The translations under genes were made by a program, and so were the position numbers. Of a stretch of 64,000 nt of DNA, positions 7,691-16,136 are shown piece by piece; positions within the stretch are counted from its first letter, which is position 1; every line of letters begins with the position of its first letter. The stretch covers positions 1 through 64,000 of the forward strand of contig CAZKVU010000002.1 of NCBI GenBank assembly GCA_964556475.1, in the 5' to 3' direction. This DNA is from CAZKVU01 sp964556475. GTDB taxonomy: Bacteria > Patescibacteriota > Microgenomatia > UBA1406 > HO2-37-13b. The notes beneath the pieces are model-generated. The model was not told where the DNA came from. It saw nothing but the letters and a program-made list of their open reading frames with translations, and did not search any database.

Positions 7691-8152
7691 ATGACAGATA
7701 CCTATAAATTATCACAGGAAGGTCACGAGAAGCTTCTTAAGGAGTATGATGAGCTTAAGAGCGTAAAGCGTGCTCAAGCAGTAGATCGCTTGGCTAAAGC
7801 CCGAGCTATGGGTGATTTGTCTGAAAACAGTGAGTATTCAGCTGCTCGTGAGGATTTAAATTTTATTGACAGCAGAATTATCGAAATAGAAGAAATTATC
7901 CGAAATGTTGAGCTCGTAAAGGATCATAAGGTAACAGGGTCAGTACAGCTTGGTAATACTGTTGAGGTAAATAATGATGGAAAAAAAGAACACTTTACTA
8001 TTGTTGGTGAACTTGAAGCAGATATTGCATCACAAAAGATTTCTGACACATCTCCTATAGGAAAGGCACTTCTAGGCTCCAAAGTTGGCGACACTGTATC
8101 AGTAACTATCCCTGCGGGGACAGTTCAATATACCGTCGTCAACATTAAATGA
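7691..8152 (+). CDS. greA: transcription elongation factor GreA
   Basis: At 153 residues this is a full-length GreA. Residues 1-75 form the coiled-coil domain, with the conserved block ARAMGDLSENSEYSAAREDL whose acidic residues enter the RNA polymerase secondary channel. Residues 80-153 are the FKBP-like C-terminal domain (ISDTSPIGKALLGSKVGDTV). GreA stimulates transcript cleavage by backtracked polymerase. The gene is transcribed from a near-consensus promoter through a 40-nt leader that holds a terminator-like hairpin. The stop is TGA, showing that TGA is not reassigned here. Confidence 0.97.
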   Translation: MTDTYKLSQEGHEKLLKEYDELKSVKRAQAVDRLAKARAMGDLSENSEYSAAREDLNFIDSRIIEIEEIIRNVELVKDHKVTGSVQLGNTVEVNNDGKKEHFTIVGELEADIASQKISDTSPIGKALLGSKVGDTVSVTIPAGTVQYTVVNIK

Positions 8153-8156
8153 CGCA

Positions 8157-8178
8157 ACTTCGTGAGTCTTCACGGAGT
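8157..8178 (+). terminator. hairpin after greA
   Basis: ACTTCGTGA and TCACGGAGT form a 9-bp stem (one G-T pair) with the loop GTCT, 4 nt after the greA stop. There is no proper T tract after it, so termination would be weak; it may instead be an mRNA 3' stabiliser. Confidence 0.45.
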
Positions 8179-8191
8179 CCCTTAATTGTAG

Positions 8192-8197
8192 TATATT
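8192..8197 (+). promoter_or_regulatory. -10 box of lysS, probably leaderless
   Basis: TATATT lies 6 nt before the ATG at 8204; an overlapping TAGTAT starts at 8189. The -35 position falls in the preceding hairpin and is weak. Confidence 0.5.
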
Positions 8198-8203
8198 TGT
8201 ACT

Positions 8204-10312
8204 ATGGCTCAAATAGATGAAATAAAGAAGGCAAAACTTGAAAAACTTGATGCAATCCGACAAAAGGGCTGGAATCCGTATGCCTCAAAATTCAATAAAG
8301 AGCATGATATACAGTATGCGCTTGAGCATGAAGGCGAGAAGGTAGTGACAGCGGGTAAAATAATGTCTCTTCGGGAACATGGAGATATCTCATTCGCTGA
8401 TCTACGAGATCCTTCCGGTGAAATTCAACTTTTTTTTAAGAAAGAGGAGCTTGGTTCAGATCTGTATGACGATTTAAAATTGCTTGATGTCGGTGATTAT
8501 GTGGGAGTTGAGGGAATGGTTACCAGGACTCAGACCGGACAGATTTCAATTCTCGTTTCTCATTACACCTTACTCACAAAATCAATTTTGCCTCATCCGA
8601 ATGAATGGTATGGATTAAAAGATACTGAAACCCGTTATCGGAAGCGATACCTTGACTTAATTATGAATGAAGATGTGCGCAGAATATTTGAGACGCGTTC
8701 GCATGTAGTACGACTGCTGCGAAATTATATGGACACACATGGTTTTCTGGAAGTTGAAACACCTATTTTACAGCCTCTCTATGGTGGTGCTTCTGCAAAT
8801 CCATTTAAAACCTACTATAACGCTTTGGATTCAGAATTTTATTTGCGAGTAGCAGTTGAGCTATATCTCAAGAGACTTATTGTTGGTGGTTTTGAGAAAG
8901 TATACGAACTCGGCAAAGATTTTCGTAATGAAGGGTTCAGCCGTCAGCATAACCCTGAATTTTCTATGCTTGAATTTTATTGGGCTTATGCAGACTATAA
9001 CGATCTGATGATGTTTACCGAGGAAATGCTGACTCATGTTATACAGGAAATAAAAGGGACGTTGAAAATTCAATTTGAAGGAAAGGACTTTGATTTCACG
9101 CCACCATGGCCACGCAAGCAATATGCGGAATTATTTGAGGAATATCTTGGATTTAGCCTAAAAGATATCGATACTGAAGAAAAATTACAAAAGCTCGCTC
9201 ATGAAAAGAAATTTCTCGATGAACCCGTTATTGGTTATGGCCGGATGCTTGATGAGATATATAAAAAGCATATCCGTCCTCAGCTTCATGGACCTTTATT
9301 CTTAATTGATCATCCTGTCGAGCTGAAACCACTTGCAAAAAAGCGTGAAGATGATCCTTCAAAATCAGCAGGGTTCCAACTTCTGGTTTCTGGAATGGAG
9401 TTTATTAATGCGTACAATGAGTTAAATGATCCAATCGATCAAAGACATCGATGGGAAGAGGATATGAAAGTCGGAGAGCGAGGGGGTAAGGATTTTCAGG
9501 TGGTGGATGAGGATTATATTGAAGCACTTTCATACGGCATGCCTCCAACGGCTGGATGGGGAATGGGCATTGATCGCTTTACAGCTTTCCTGACAGATCA
9601 ACATGCTATCAAAGACGTTATTTTATTTCCAACAATGAGACCTGAACATGAACAGAAGCACGGTAAAGATGAGGAAGTTGTAAGTGGAGAGAAAATTTCT
9701 CAATCACCTGCAAAGCCATCAGTTAATACTGCAAGCATTCCACTTAAAATAACGCGTGAGAAAGCATTGAATATTCTGGAGACTCACATTCAAAATAAGA
9801 ATTTGCGTAATCATTGCAAAGCTGTGGAAGCGACCATGAGAGCTTTAGCTCGAAAGTTCGGTGCTGATGAGGAAGTGTGGGGAATCGCCGGATTGCTGCA
9901 TGATGCTGATTGGGAAGAGACGCAAAATGATTTTGCAGGTCATACTCGTAAAACAATTCAATGGATCCAGGAAGCAGGAGAAGACAATGAAGAACTCATT
10001 GACATTATTTTGACGCACAATTACAAACATAATGGCCATAGAAAACCGGAAAGTGCTGCAGAATGGGCTTTATATACATGTGATGAGCTCACCGGTTTTA
10101 TAGTAGCGGTTGCATTGGTAAGACCTGAAAAGAAATTAGAGCCTGTTGAGACATCCTCGGTCTTAAAGAAATTCCCAGCAGCAGCTTTTGCAAAACCCGT
10201 TGATAGAGAGCAGATTAAACTCTGCGAGGAGAAGCTCGGTATTCCACTTGAGGAATTTGTTGAGATAACACTGAGCGCAATGAAGGATGTTGCAGGTGAT
10301 TTGGGTTTATAA
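8204..10312 (+). CDS. lysS: lysyl-tRNA synthetase fused to a C-terminal HD-domain phosphohydrolase
   Basis: This is a 702-residue protein; ordinary bacterial LysRS has about 490-510. Residues 1-478 are a complete class II LysRS: an OB-fold anticodon-binding domain, motif 2 (FRNEGFSRQHNPEF) and motif 3 (GMGIDRFTAF). A charged Ser/Pro linker (about 478-520) leads to an HD domain with intact metal ligands: H in LRNHC, HD in LLHDADW, H in ILTHNYKHN and D in TCDEL. The reading frame is unbroken, so this is not an accidental overlap. The first half charges tRNA-Lys. The HD half resembles small stand-alone HD hydrolases, and its substrate is unknown. It stops at TAA right at the edge of the N gap. 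Confidence 0.93.
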   Translation: MAQIDEIKKAKLEKLDAIRQKGWNPYASKFNKEHDIQYALEHEGEKVVTAGKIMSLREHGDISFADLRDPSGEIQLFFKKEELGSDLYDDLKLLDVGDYVGVEGMVTRTQTGQISILVSHYTLLTKSILPHPNEWYGLKDTETRYRKRYLDLIMNEDVRRIFETRSHVVRLLRNYMDTHGFLEVETPILQPLYGGASANPFKTYYNALDSEFYLRVAVELYLKRLIVGGFEKVYELGKDFRNEGFSRQHNPEFSMLEFYWAYADYNDLMMFTEEMLTHVIQEIKGTLKIQFEGKDFDFTPPWPRKQYAELFEEYLGFSLKDIDTEEKLQKLAHEKKFLDEPVIGYGRMLDEIYKKHIRPQLHGPLFLIDHPVELKPLAKKREDDPSKSAGFQLLVSGMEFINAYNELNDPIDQRHRWEEDMKVGERGGKDFQVVDEDYIEALSYGMPPTAGWGMGIDRFTAFLTDQHAIKDVILFPTMRPEHEQKHGKDEEVVSGEKISQSPAKPSVNTASIPLKITREKALNILETHIQNKNLRNHCKAVEATMRALARKFGADEEVWGIAGLLHDADWEETQNDFAGHTRKTIQWIQEAGEDNEELIDIILTHNYKHNGHRKPESAAEWALYTCDELTGFIVAVALVRPEKKLEPVETSSVLKKFPAAAFAKPVDREQIKLCEEKLGIPLEEFVEITLSAMKDVAGDLGL

Positions 10313-10412
10313 NNNNNNNNNNNNNNNNNNNNNNNNNNNNNNNNNNNNNNNNNNNNNNNNNNNNNNNNNNNNNNNNNNNNNNNNNNNNNNNNNNNNNNNN
10401 NNNNNNNNNNNN
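10313..10412. other. assembly gap (100 N)
   Basis: Exactly 100 N, the usual placeholder for a gap of unknown length between contigs. The true distance between lysS and rdgB is therefore unknown, and the start of rdgB is lost in it. Confidence 0.98.
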
Positions 10413-11000
10413 CAAAATAGAGCAAAACAGCAGGATTTCTCTCGAAGCATTGCCCATGAAAGTAAACTTTTGAACATTTCTTTTGATATAACTTTTCCAC
10501 AGAATTTTGACATTAATGATGATGTTGAAGAATCAGGTGACACATTTACAGAAAATTCACTCATTAAAGCACGATATTATTTTGAGAAAAGTCAAACTCC
10601 AGTAATAACAGATGACGGCGGCATTGTTATTCCCATATTAGGAAGCAATGTCCCTGGTGTTCACTCAAAACGATGGGCAGGAGAACATCCAACAGATCAG
10701 GAAATCATTGAATATACACTCCAAAAACTACATTCATACAAGAGTCAAGAAGAACGGAAAACAATTTTCCAGACGTGTTTAACCTTTTTCGATGGGAAGC
10801 GTACGATTCAAACCACAGGAGAAACAGTTGGTTACATTGCTACAGAACCTCTCAAAATGATAACAGCGGGTTTTCCATACCGCAGCCTCTTTATCTTGCC
10901 AAATGGAAAATATTACGACCAATTAACTCCTGAAGAACACGAACAATTTAATCATCGCGACCAAGCATTGCGAAAACTCCTCCCGCTCATTCTTCAATAA
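10413..11000 (+). CDS. rdgB: XTP/dITP pyrophosphatase RdgB/HAM1 family (5' end in gap)
   Basis: 195 residues are visible after the N gap. The first, QNRAKQQDF, match the N-terminal NxxKxxE substrate motif of the family, so only about 8-12 residues are missing. Further motifs are ESGDTFTENSLIKA, the acidic metal site TDDGG and the phosphate-contact region VPGVHSKRWAG; SHR of typical RdgB is replaced by NHRDQALRKLLP near the end. The enzyme removes non-canonical purine nucleotides such as XTP and dITP from the pool. It lies 60 nt before serS. A 34-codon open frame through the N run is meaningless and was dropped. Confidence 0.88.
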   Translation, partial: QNRAKQQDFSRSIAHESKLLNISFDITFPQNFDINDDVEESGDTFTENSLIKARYYFEKSQTPVITDDGGIVIPILGSNVPGVHSKRWAGEHPTDQEIIEYTLQKLHSYKSQEERKTIFQTCLTFFDGKRTIQTTGETVGYIATEPLKMITAGFPYRSLFILPNGKYYDQLTPEEHEQFNHRDQALRKLLPLILQ

Positions 11001-11060
11001 CTTCATCAGCAGAAATCACGATTTCATGCTAAACTATGTTACACATTATTACAGCAGACT

Positions 11061-12308
11061 ATGTTATCAATAGAGTATATCCGCGAGAACAAAGAAAAGG
11101 TCATTGAGGCGGCTCGAAATAAAAATAGAGAATTCGATATTGATAGACTTCTTCAGGTTGATGAAAAGCGCCGCGAGCTTATTCAGCAAGTCCAAAAAAT
11201 CCGTGAAGAGAGAAATACGCTAGCATCTTCGGAAAATGTGGATGAAATCCGTCAGAAAGGTAAACAACTGAAGGAAGTTCTAAAAAAAGTTGAGGAAGAG
11301 CTGAAAACAGTTGAGGACGAATTTCACACTCTCATGCTTTTTGTACCAAATGTTCCGCTTGATGAAGTACCCGTTGGTAATGATGAAAGCGCAAATGTTG
11401 AAATAAAAAGAGAAGGACTCCCTCGGGAATTTGACTTTCCTCCATTATCGCATGCAGAGCTTGGAAAACAGAAAGATCTTATTGACATGGAGAGAGGATC
11501 GAAAGTGTCGGGTTTCCGTGGCTATTTTCTGAAGAACAAGCTAGCACAACTCCAATTCACTATTCTCTTTCACACATTTCAAAAATTGGTTGCCAAAGGT
11601 TATACGCCAATAATTGCTCCTGCTGTTGTAAAAGAGTTTACCCTTTTCGGATCAGGCCATTTTCCATGGGGACGGGCTGAAGATGTGTACAACCTTAATG
11701 GAGACGACGATGCTTTTTTATCTGCAACAGCAGAAATTCCTGTCACAGCAGCCATGAGCGGCGAGATTCTTATGGAAAAGGACTTGCCACTTCGTTTTGT
11801 TGCATTATCACCATGCTTTAGGCGTGAAGCAGGTGCATACGGAAAGGATACCAGTGGCATTCTCCGTGTCCATGAATTCTGGAAGATTGAACAAGTAATT
11901 ATTGCACCGAATAATATAGAAAAGGCCAGAGAACTACATGAGGAGCTTCAAAGAAACACTGAAGAAATTATTCAGAACCTCGAATTACCGTACAGAGTTA
12001 TGCTTATGTGCACAGGTGATATGGGAGAGCCACAAATCAAAAAGTACGATACAGAAGTATGGCTTCCTTCGCAGCAGAAATACCGTGAAATAGCATCCAA
12101 TTCAATTATGGGTGATTTTCAAGCCCGCAGACTGAATATAAAGTACCGCACCACAGAAGGAAAAACTGAATATTGTTATACATTAAACGATACTGCAATT
12201 CCTTCGACTCGATCGCTTATTGCTATTATGGAGAATCATCAACAGCAAGATGGTACAATTCATGTTCCAAAAGCGCTCCAAAAACTCGCAGGATTCAGTA
12301 CAATATAG
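11061..12308 (+). CDS. serS: seryl-tRNA synthetase
   Basis: A 415-residue class II synthetase. Residues 1-105 form the N-terminal tRNA-binding coiled coil. The catalytic domain contains motif 2 (CFRREAGAYGKDTSGILRVHEF) split over the ATP site, and the motif 3 region TAIPSTRSLIAIMENHQQ. In motif 3 the common GSGLAVGR is replaced by NDTAIPSTR, a variant that keeps the key arginine. It charges tRNA-Ser and tRNA-Sec-type substrates in the cytoplasm. The stop codon TAG (12306-12308) is the first part of a tandem repeat that fills the gap to secA. Confidence 0.95.
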   Translation: MLSIEYIRENKEKVIEAARNKNREFDIDRLLQVDEKRRELIQQVQKIREERNTLASSENVDEIRQKGKQLKEVLKKVEEELKTVEDEFHTLMLFVPNVPLDEVPVGNDESANVEIKREGLPREFDFPPLSHAELGKQKDLIDMERGSKVSGFRGYFLKNKLAQLQFTILFHTFQKLVAKGYTPIIAPAVVKEFTLFGSGHFPWGRAEDVYNLNGDDDAFLSATAEIPVTAAMSGEILMEKDLPLRFVALSPCFRREAGAYGKDTSGILRVHEFWKIEQVIIAPNNIEKARELHEELQRNTEEIIQNLELPYRVMLMCTGDMGEPQIKKYDTEVWLPSQQKYREIASNSIMGDFQARRLNIKYRTTEGKTEYCYTLNDTAIPSTRSLIAIMENHQQQDGTIHVPKALQKLAGFSTI

Positions 12309-12399
12309 CGGATTACCGCTGAAGTTGGAGTACCAACTATAGCGAATTATCGCTGAAGTTGTAGTACCAACTATAGCGGATTACCGCTGAATCGAGTAC
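12304..12399 (+). repeat. 2.8 tandem copies of a 34-nt double-hairpin repeat
   Basis: Units start at 12304, 12338 and 12372 (the last is partial). Each has a stem AGCGG-ATTA-CCGCT, and the complete units also have GTTGG-AGTA-CCAAC. In unit 2 the first stem becomes AGCGA-ATTA-TCGCT, a compensated change. The string AGTACAATATA at the end of serS recurs just before secA and supplies the secA -10 box. Confidence 0.85.
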
Positions 12400-12402
12400 A
12401 AT
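12397..12402 (+). promoter_or_regulatory. -10 box of secA
   Basis: TACAAT ends 10 nt before the secA ATG. It lies in a copy of the serS 3' end (AGTACAATATA), so the repeat may have created it. Confidence 0.4.
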
Positions 12403-12412
12403 ATAAACCTCT

Positions 12413-15295
12413 ATGTTAGGATTTGTAAAAAATCTTTTTGATTATAACCAAAAGGAACTGAACAGAATACAGAAAATTGTTGATCAGATAAATCTTCTTG
12501 AGGATGATGTTCGTGACCTTAAAGACGCTGACTTTAAAAAGGAAACAGAGAAACTTAAGAAACAGGTTCAGAGCGGAGAGAAAACATTAGATGAAATCCT
12601 CCCATGGGCTTATGCTCTCGTTCGAGAAGCATCTCGCAGAGTACTTGGTCTACGACACTACGATGTTCAGCTTATTGCTGGTATTGCACTTCATGAAGGG
12701 AAAGTCGCAGAGCAGAAAACTGGTGAAGGTAAAACATTGTCAGCAACTGCGCCGCTTTATCTTAATGCCCTTATGGGGCGTGGAGCTCACCTAGTAACTG
12801 TTAACGACTATTTAGCCCGTCGTGATGCCGGCTGGATGGGACAAGTATATGACTTCCTTGGTCTGACAGTTTCGGCAATGATTTCTGAGAAGTCATTTAG
12901 CTTTGATGCTGAATATTTTGACGAAACCGCTTCTGATTGGAGATTAATTCATCTAAAACCACTCGAAAGCAGAAAGGAAGCCTACCTTGCCGATATAACC
13001 TATGGTATTAATTCAGAATTTGGATTTGATTATCTTCGCGACAACATGGCAAAAGAGCCTGAAAATGTTGTACAGCGTGATTTTTACTTTAGCATTATCG
13101 ATGAGGTTGATTCAGTCCTTATTGATGAAGCCCGAACTCCGCATATTATTTCTGCGGCAATAGAGCAAGATGTCTCAAAATACTACGATTATGCGAAAAA
13201 TGTTGAGCGATTAGATGATACAGATTATATTCTGGATGAGAAAACACGAACTGCACATTTAAATGATAAAGGAATTGAAAAACTGGAAAAAATGCTCGGA
13301 TATTCAAATATTTATGAGCAAGATTATGAGGCTTTATACCATGTAGAAGCTGCGCTTAAGGCACGAACTTTATTTAAGAAAGATAAAGACTATATCGTTC
13401 GCAACAACGAAGTCATTATTGTCGATGAATTCACTGGTCGCTTATTAGAAGGCAGAAGATTTTCAGAGGGATTGCATCAAGCCATCGAAGCCAAAGAGCG
13501 AGTCGAAATTAAACGAGAGTCAAAAACATTAGCAACCGTCTCTTTGCAGAATTACTTCAGAATGTATGACAAGCTGGCAGGTATGACCGGAACAGCGTCC
13601 ACAGAGGCAGAAGAATTTAATAAGATATATAAACTCGAAACGCTCGTAATCCCGACACATATTCAGGTTACTCGTAAGGATCTTGCCGATCTTATTTACA
13701 AAACAGAAAGAGGCAAGTTTACTGCATTGGTAGATGAGATTGCACAAATACACGCAGAAGGTCGACCAGTGCTTGTTGGAACAAGCGCTATTGATAAAAA
13801 CGAGCTTTTGTCACGTTTGCTTAAAAAGAAAGGTGTTACTCATGAAGTCCTTAATGCAAAAAATCATGAACGAGAGGCACATATCATTGCAAATGCTGGA
13901 AAAAAAGGTGCAATTACAATTGCAACCAACATGGCTGGCCGTGGAGTTGATATTGTGCTTGGTGGTGAAACGCCTAATAAATTCGAACGAAATACCGAGG
14001 ATGATTCTGACAAAACGCGAAAGAAAATGGAGAAGGCGTACGAAGATGCCAAAAAGGAATGGCAGAAACAGCACGATGAAGTAGTAGCACTTGGAGGTTT
14101 GTATGTTATTGGTACAGAGCGTCATGAATCGCGACGTATCGATAATCAGCTAAGAGGTAGAGCAGGTCGTCAGGGTGATCCAGGCACAACCCGCTTCTTT
14201 GTTTCTCTTGAAGATGATATGATGCGTATTTTTGGAGGTGAGCAAGTTGCAAAGATGATGGATTTCTTCAAACTCCCTGAAGATCAACCGCTTGAGCACA
14301 TGATGGTTTCTAAAGCATTGGAACAGGCTCAAACAAAAGTTGAGGGTCACAATTTTGATATTCGTAAGCATTTGGTTGAATATGACGATGTTTTGAACAA
14401 GCAACGCGATATTTTGTACAAAATGCGTCAAGCGATATTGTTTGCAACCCCTGAGGATCCGAAACATCTTGAAGAAGAAATCGAACGAGCATTTTCAGAG
14501 CAAGTCGAGAATTTACTGAATATGTATGTTTTTGTTGAAGCCGAGCCAGATTTCGATAAATTTGCAGCAGAACTCGATGTTATTTTACCTGCTAGTGCTG
14601 ACAAACTTATAGAAACAATACAATCTTCTGTCACAAGTCGTGAAGATGCAGCTGAAATGGCCCTGAAGATGTTTAAAAAGCTTTATTCCGATCGTAGAAA
14701 GGAAGTTGGTAATGAGGTATGGACACAAGTTGTTAAATTTATCTTCTTAGATATTTCAGATAAGTTATGGACAGATCATCTAACGGCAATTGAGGATTTA
14801 CGCCAAGGTATTAACTTGCGTGGATATGCGCAGCTCGATCCATTGACAGAATATAAGAATGAAGCCTTTTCAATGTTTGAAAAATTGTTGAATGACATCA
14901 GCTTTGATTTTGTCCGTCGCATTTTCCAAATAAAAGTCACTGATGAACAAGCTGTAACGGAGCAGATGAAGGTTTCAGTTGCTGAAGATGCTGTGTACTC
15001 TGCTGCTGAACAAAAAAATTCGCTCAAAGAGCCGGAACCTGTTCGGATGTTAACACAACAGGAACCACAATACATTGAAGATGCTGAGATTGTCAGAGAA
15101 CCTGAACATGAAGAGCACAAGCATCATGAACATCACCATAATCACGATCATAGCCATTCCCATGATGAAAATGATCAGCAACAATTCGGATTCAAAGTAA
15201 CAGCTCCGGGCCAAACCGTCAAAAAACCAGATAGAAACGATCCATGCTGGTGTGGGAGCGGGAAGAAGTATAAGAAATGTCATTATCCAAACTAG
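12413..15295 (+). CDS. secA: preprotein translocase ATPase SecA
   Basis: At 960 residues it is slightly longer than E. coli SecA. NBD1 has Walker A GEGKT inside QKTGEGKTLSATAPLYLNAL, Walker B in IDEVDSVLIDEARTP and the SecA signature for preprotein binding (YGINSEFGFDYLRDNM). NBD2 holds TIATNMAGRGVDI and the GRAGRQGDPG motif; the helical scaffold follows. The C-terminal tail is unusual: a linker of about 25 residues made mostly of His, Glu and Asp leads to an intact SEC-C zinc motif (DPCWCGSGKKYKKCH). SecA drives secretion of preproteins through SecYEG. The last 28 nt of the gene are repeated 47 nt downstream. Confidence 0.98.
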   Translation: MLGFVKNLFDYNQKELNRIQKIVDQINLLEDDVRDLKDADFKKETEKLKKQVQSGEKTLDEILPWAYALVREASRRVLGLRHYDVQLIAGIALHEGKVAEQKTGEGKTLSATAPLYLNALMGRGAHLVTVNDYLARRDAGWMGQVYDFLGLTVSAMISEKSFSFDAEYFDETASDWRLIHLKPLESRKEAYLADITYGINSEFGFDYLRDNMAKEPENVVQRDFYFSIIDEVDSVLIDEARTPHIISAAIEQDVSKYYDYAKNVERLDDTDYILDEKTRTAHLNDKGIEKLEKMLGYSNIYEQDYEALYHVEAALKARTLFKKDKDYIVRNNEVIIVDEFTGRLLEGRRFSEGLHQAIEAKERVEIKRESKTLATVSLQNYFRMYDKLAGMTGTASTEAEEFNKIYKLETLVIPTHIQVTRKDLADLIYKTERGKFTALVDEIAQIHAEGRPVLVGTSAIDKNELLSRLLKKKGVTHEVLNAKNHEREAHIIANAGKKGAITIATNMAGRGVDIVLGGETPNKFERNTEDDSDKTRKKMEKAYEDAKKEWQKQHDEVVALGGLYVIGTERHESRRIDNQLRGRAGRQGDPGTTRFFVSLEDDMMRIFGGEQVAKMMDFFKLPEDQPLEHMMVSKALEQAQTKVEGHNFDIRKHLVEYDDVLNKQRDILYKMRQAILFATPEDPKHLEEEIERAFSEQVENLLNMYVFVEAEPDFDKFAAELDVILPASADKLIETIQSSVTSREDAAEMALKMFKKLYSDRRKEVGNEVWTQVVKFIFLDISDKLWTDHLTAIEDLRQGINLRGYAQLDPLTEYKNEAFSMFEKLLNDISFDFVRRIFQIKVTDEQAVTEQMKVSVAEDAVYSAAEQKNSLKEPEPVRMLTQQEPQYIEDAEIVREPEHEEHKHHEHHHNHDHSHSHDENDQQQFGFKVTAPGQTVKKPDRNDPCWCGSGKKYKKCHYPN

Positions 15296-15342
15296 AATGA
15301 ATTTCTTGAACTTCGTATAAGAAATGTCATTATCCAAACTAG
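15268..15342 (+). repeat. 28-nt direct repeat of the secA 3' end
   Basis: The bases 15268-15295, which end in the secA stop, recur perfectly at 15315-15342, with 19 nt between. The second copy contains the stop codon of the convergent permease gene on the minus strand. Confidence 0.9.
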
Positions 15343-16136
15343 CTACTTGCGCTTGTATAGTGTTTGAGTGCAAAATTCCAGAAGATATGCGAGGCGAATA
15401 AAGCGACAATTGAGAACATCATACAAAAAATTATTTCGGATACATTTAGTTTCCCGAGCAATGCAAGCGTTGGGGGTGCGACAACGAACAAAAAAGGCAC
15501 AAACAGCAAATAGATAGCGACCCCAAGACCACGAAAAACTCCAGGTGGATAGCGCAATAATCCGGTGATATATCCCAGAAGATCCTTCATATTTGTCAGA
15601 ATTGGATTCCACATGAGAAATGTCATAATAGTGAACCACAAACTATACAAAAGGATGAGAGATGAAATCGACATAAGAGCAAAGACTGCGGCGTTGAGCA
15701 AGGTTATTTTAAAATGGAAATAATTGACGAAATAAACAATCAATCCAATTGATGCAACAAGCCTAGCGAAAGCCTGGAATCGGAATTCGGCCGTGCTGAG
15801 TAAGAACTGTGAATTAATCGGCTTCAGCAATATGCTATCAAGTTCACCTTTATAAATAATCTCTGCCATTCGACTCAAACCACCATAAAAAAAGACCTCA
15901 AGAAGTGCTCGCTCTAAATTAAATACAATAGTGAGAATGATCATTTCTCCTTGTGTCCACCCATACACATTGTGAACCTTAAATGTCAGAAGAATAATAG
16001 TGACTAAATGGAGTCCGGTAAAAATCAAACCAGAAAACATTCCTGAGTAAAAATTACCAATATATGCTACGAGATTTGCAAAGCTAGCTTTCACTTGCGC
16101 TCTGTATACATTGCCATAATTAACCCAGGTGTTCAT
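15339..16136 (-). CDS. ABC-2 type transporter permease (COG3694-like)
   Basis: A 265-residue membrane protein with six predicted helices and the extended loop typical of the ABC-2 permeases found with COG4586-type ATPases (blocks GGLSRMAEIIYKGELDSILLKP and LGYITGLLRYPPGVFRG). It is the last gene of a three-gene exporter and overlaps the previous permease by 4 nt (ATGA). The substrate is unknown; relatives occur widely without an assigned cargo. The stop codon lies in the second copy of the secA-end repeat, so the duplication may have changed the last residues. Confidence 0.83.
   Translation of the reverse strand: MNTWVNYGNVYRAQVKASFANLVAYIGNFYSGMFSGLIFTGLHLVTIILLTFKVHNVYGWTQGEMIILTIVFNLERALLEVFFYGGLSRMAEIIYKGELDSILLKPINSQFLLSTAEFRFQAFARLVASIGLIVYFVNYFHFKITLLNAAVFALMSISSLILLYSLWFTIMTFLMWNPILTNMKDLLGYITGLLRYPPGVFRGLGVAIYLLFVPFLFVVAPPTLALLGKLNVSEIIFCMMFSIVALFASHIFWNFALKHYTSASS

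Noticed and set aside
10287..10412. Open frame continuing from rdgB through the N run into the end of lysS
   Set aside because: N bases translate to unknown residues and give no evidence; the true rdgB start is lost in the gap.
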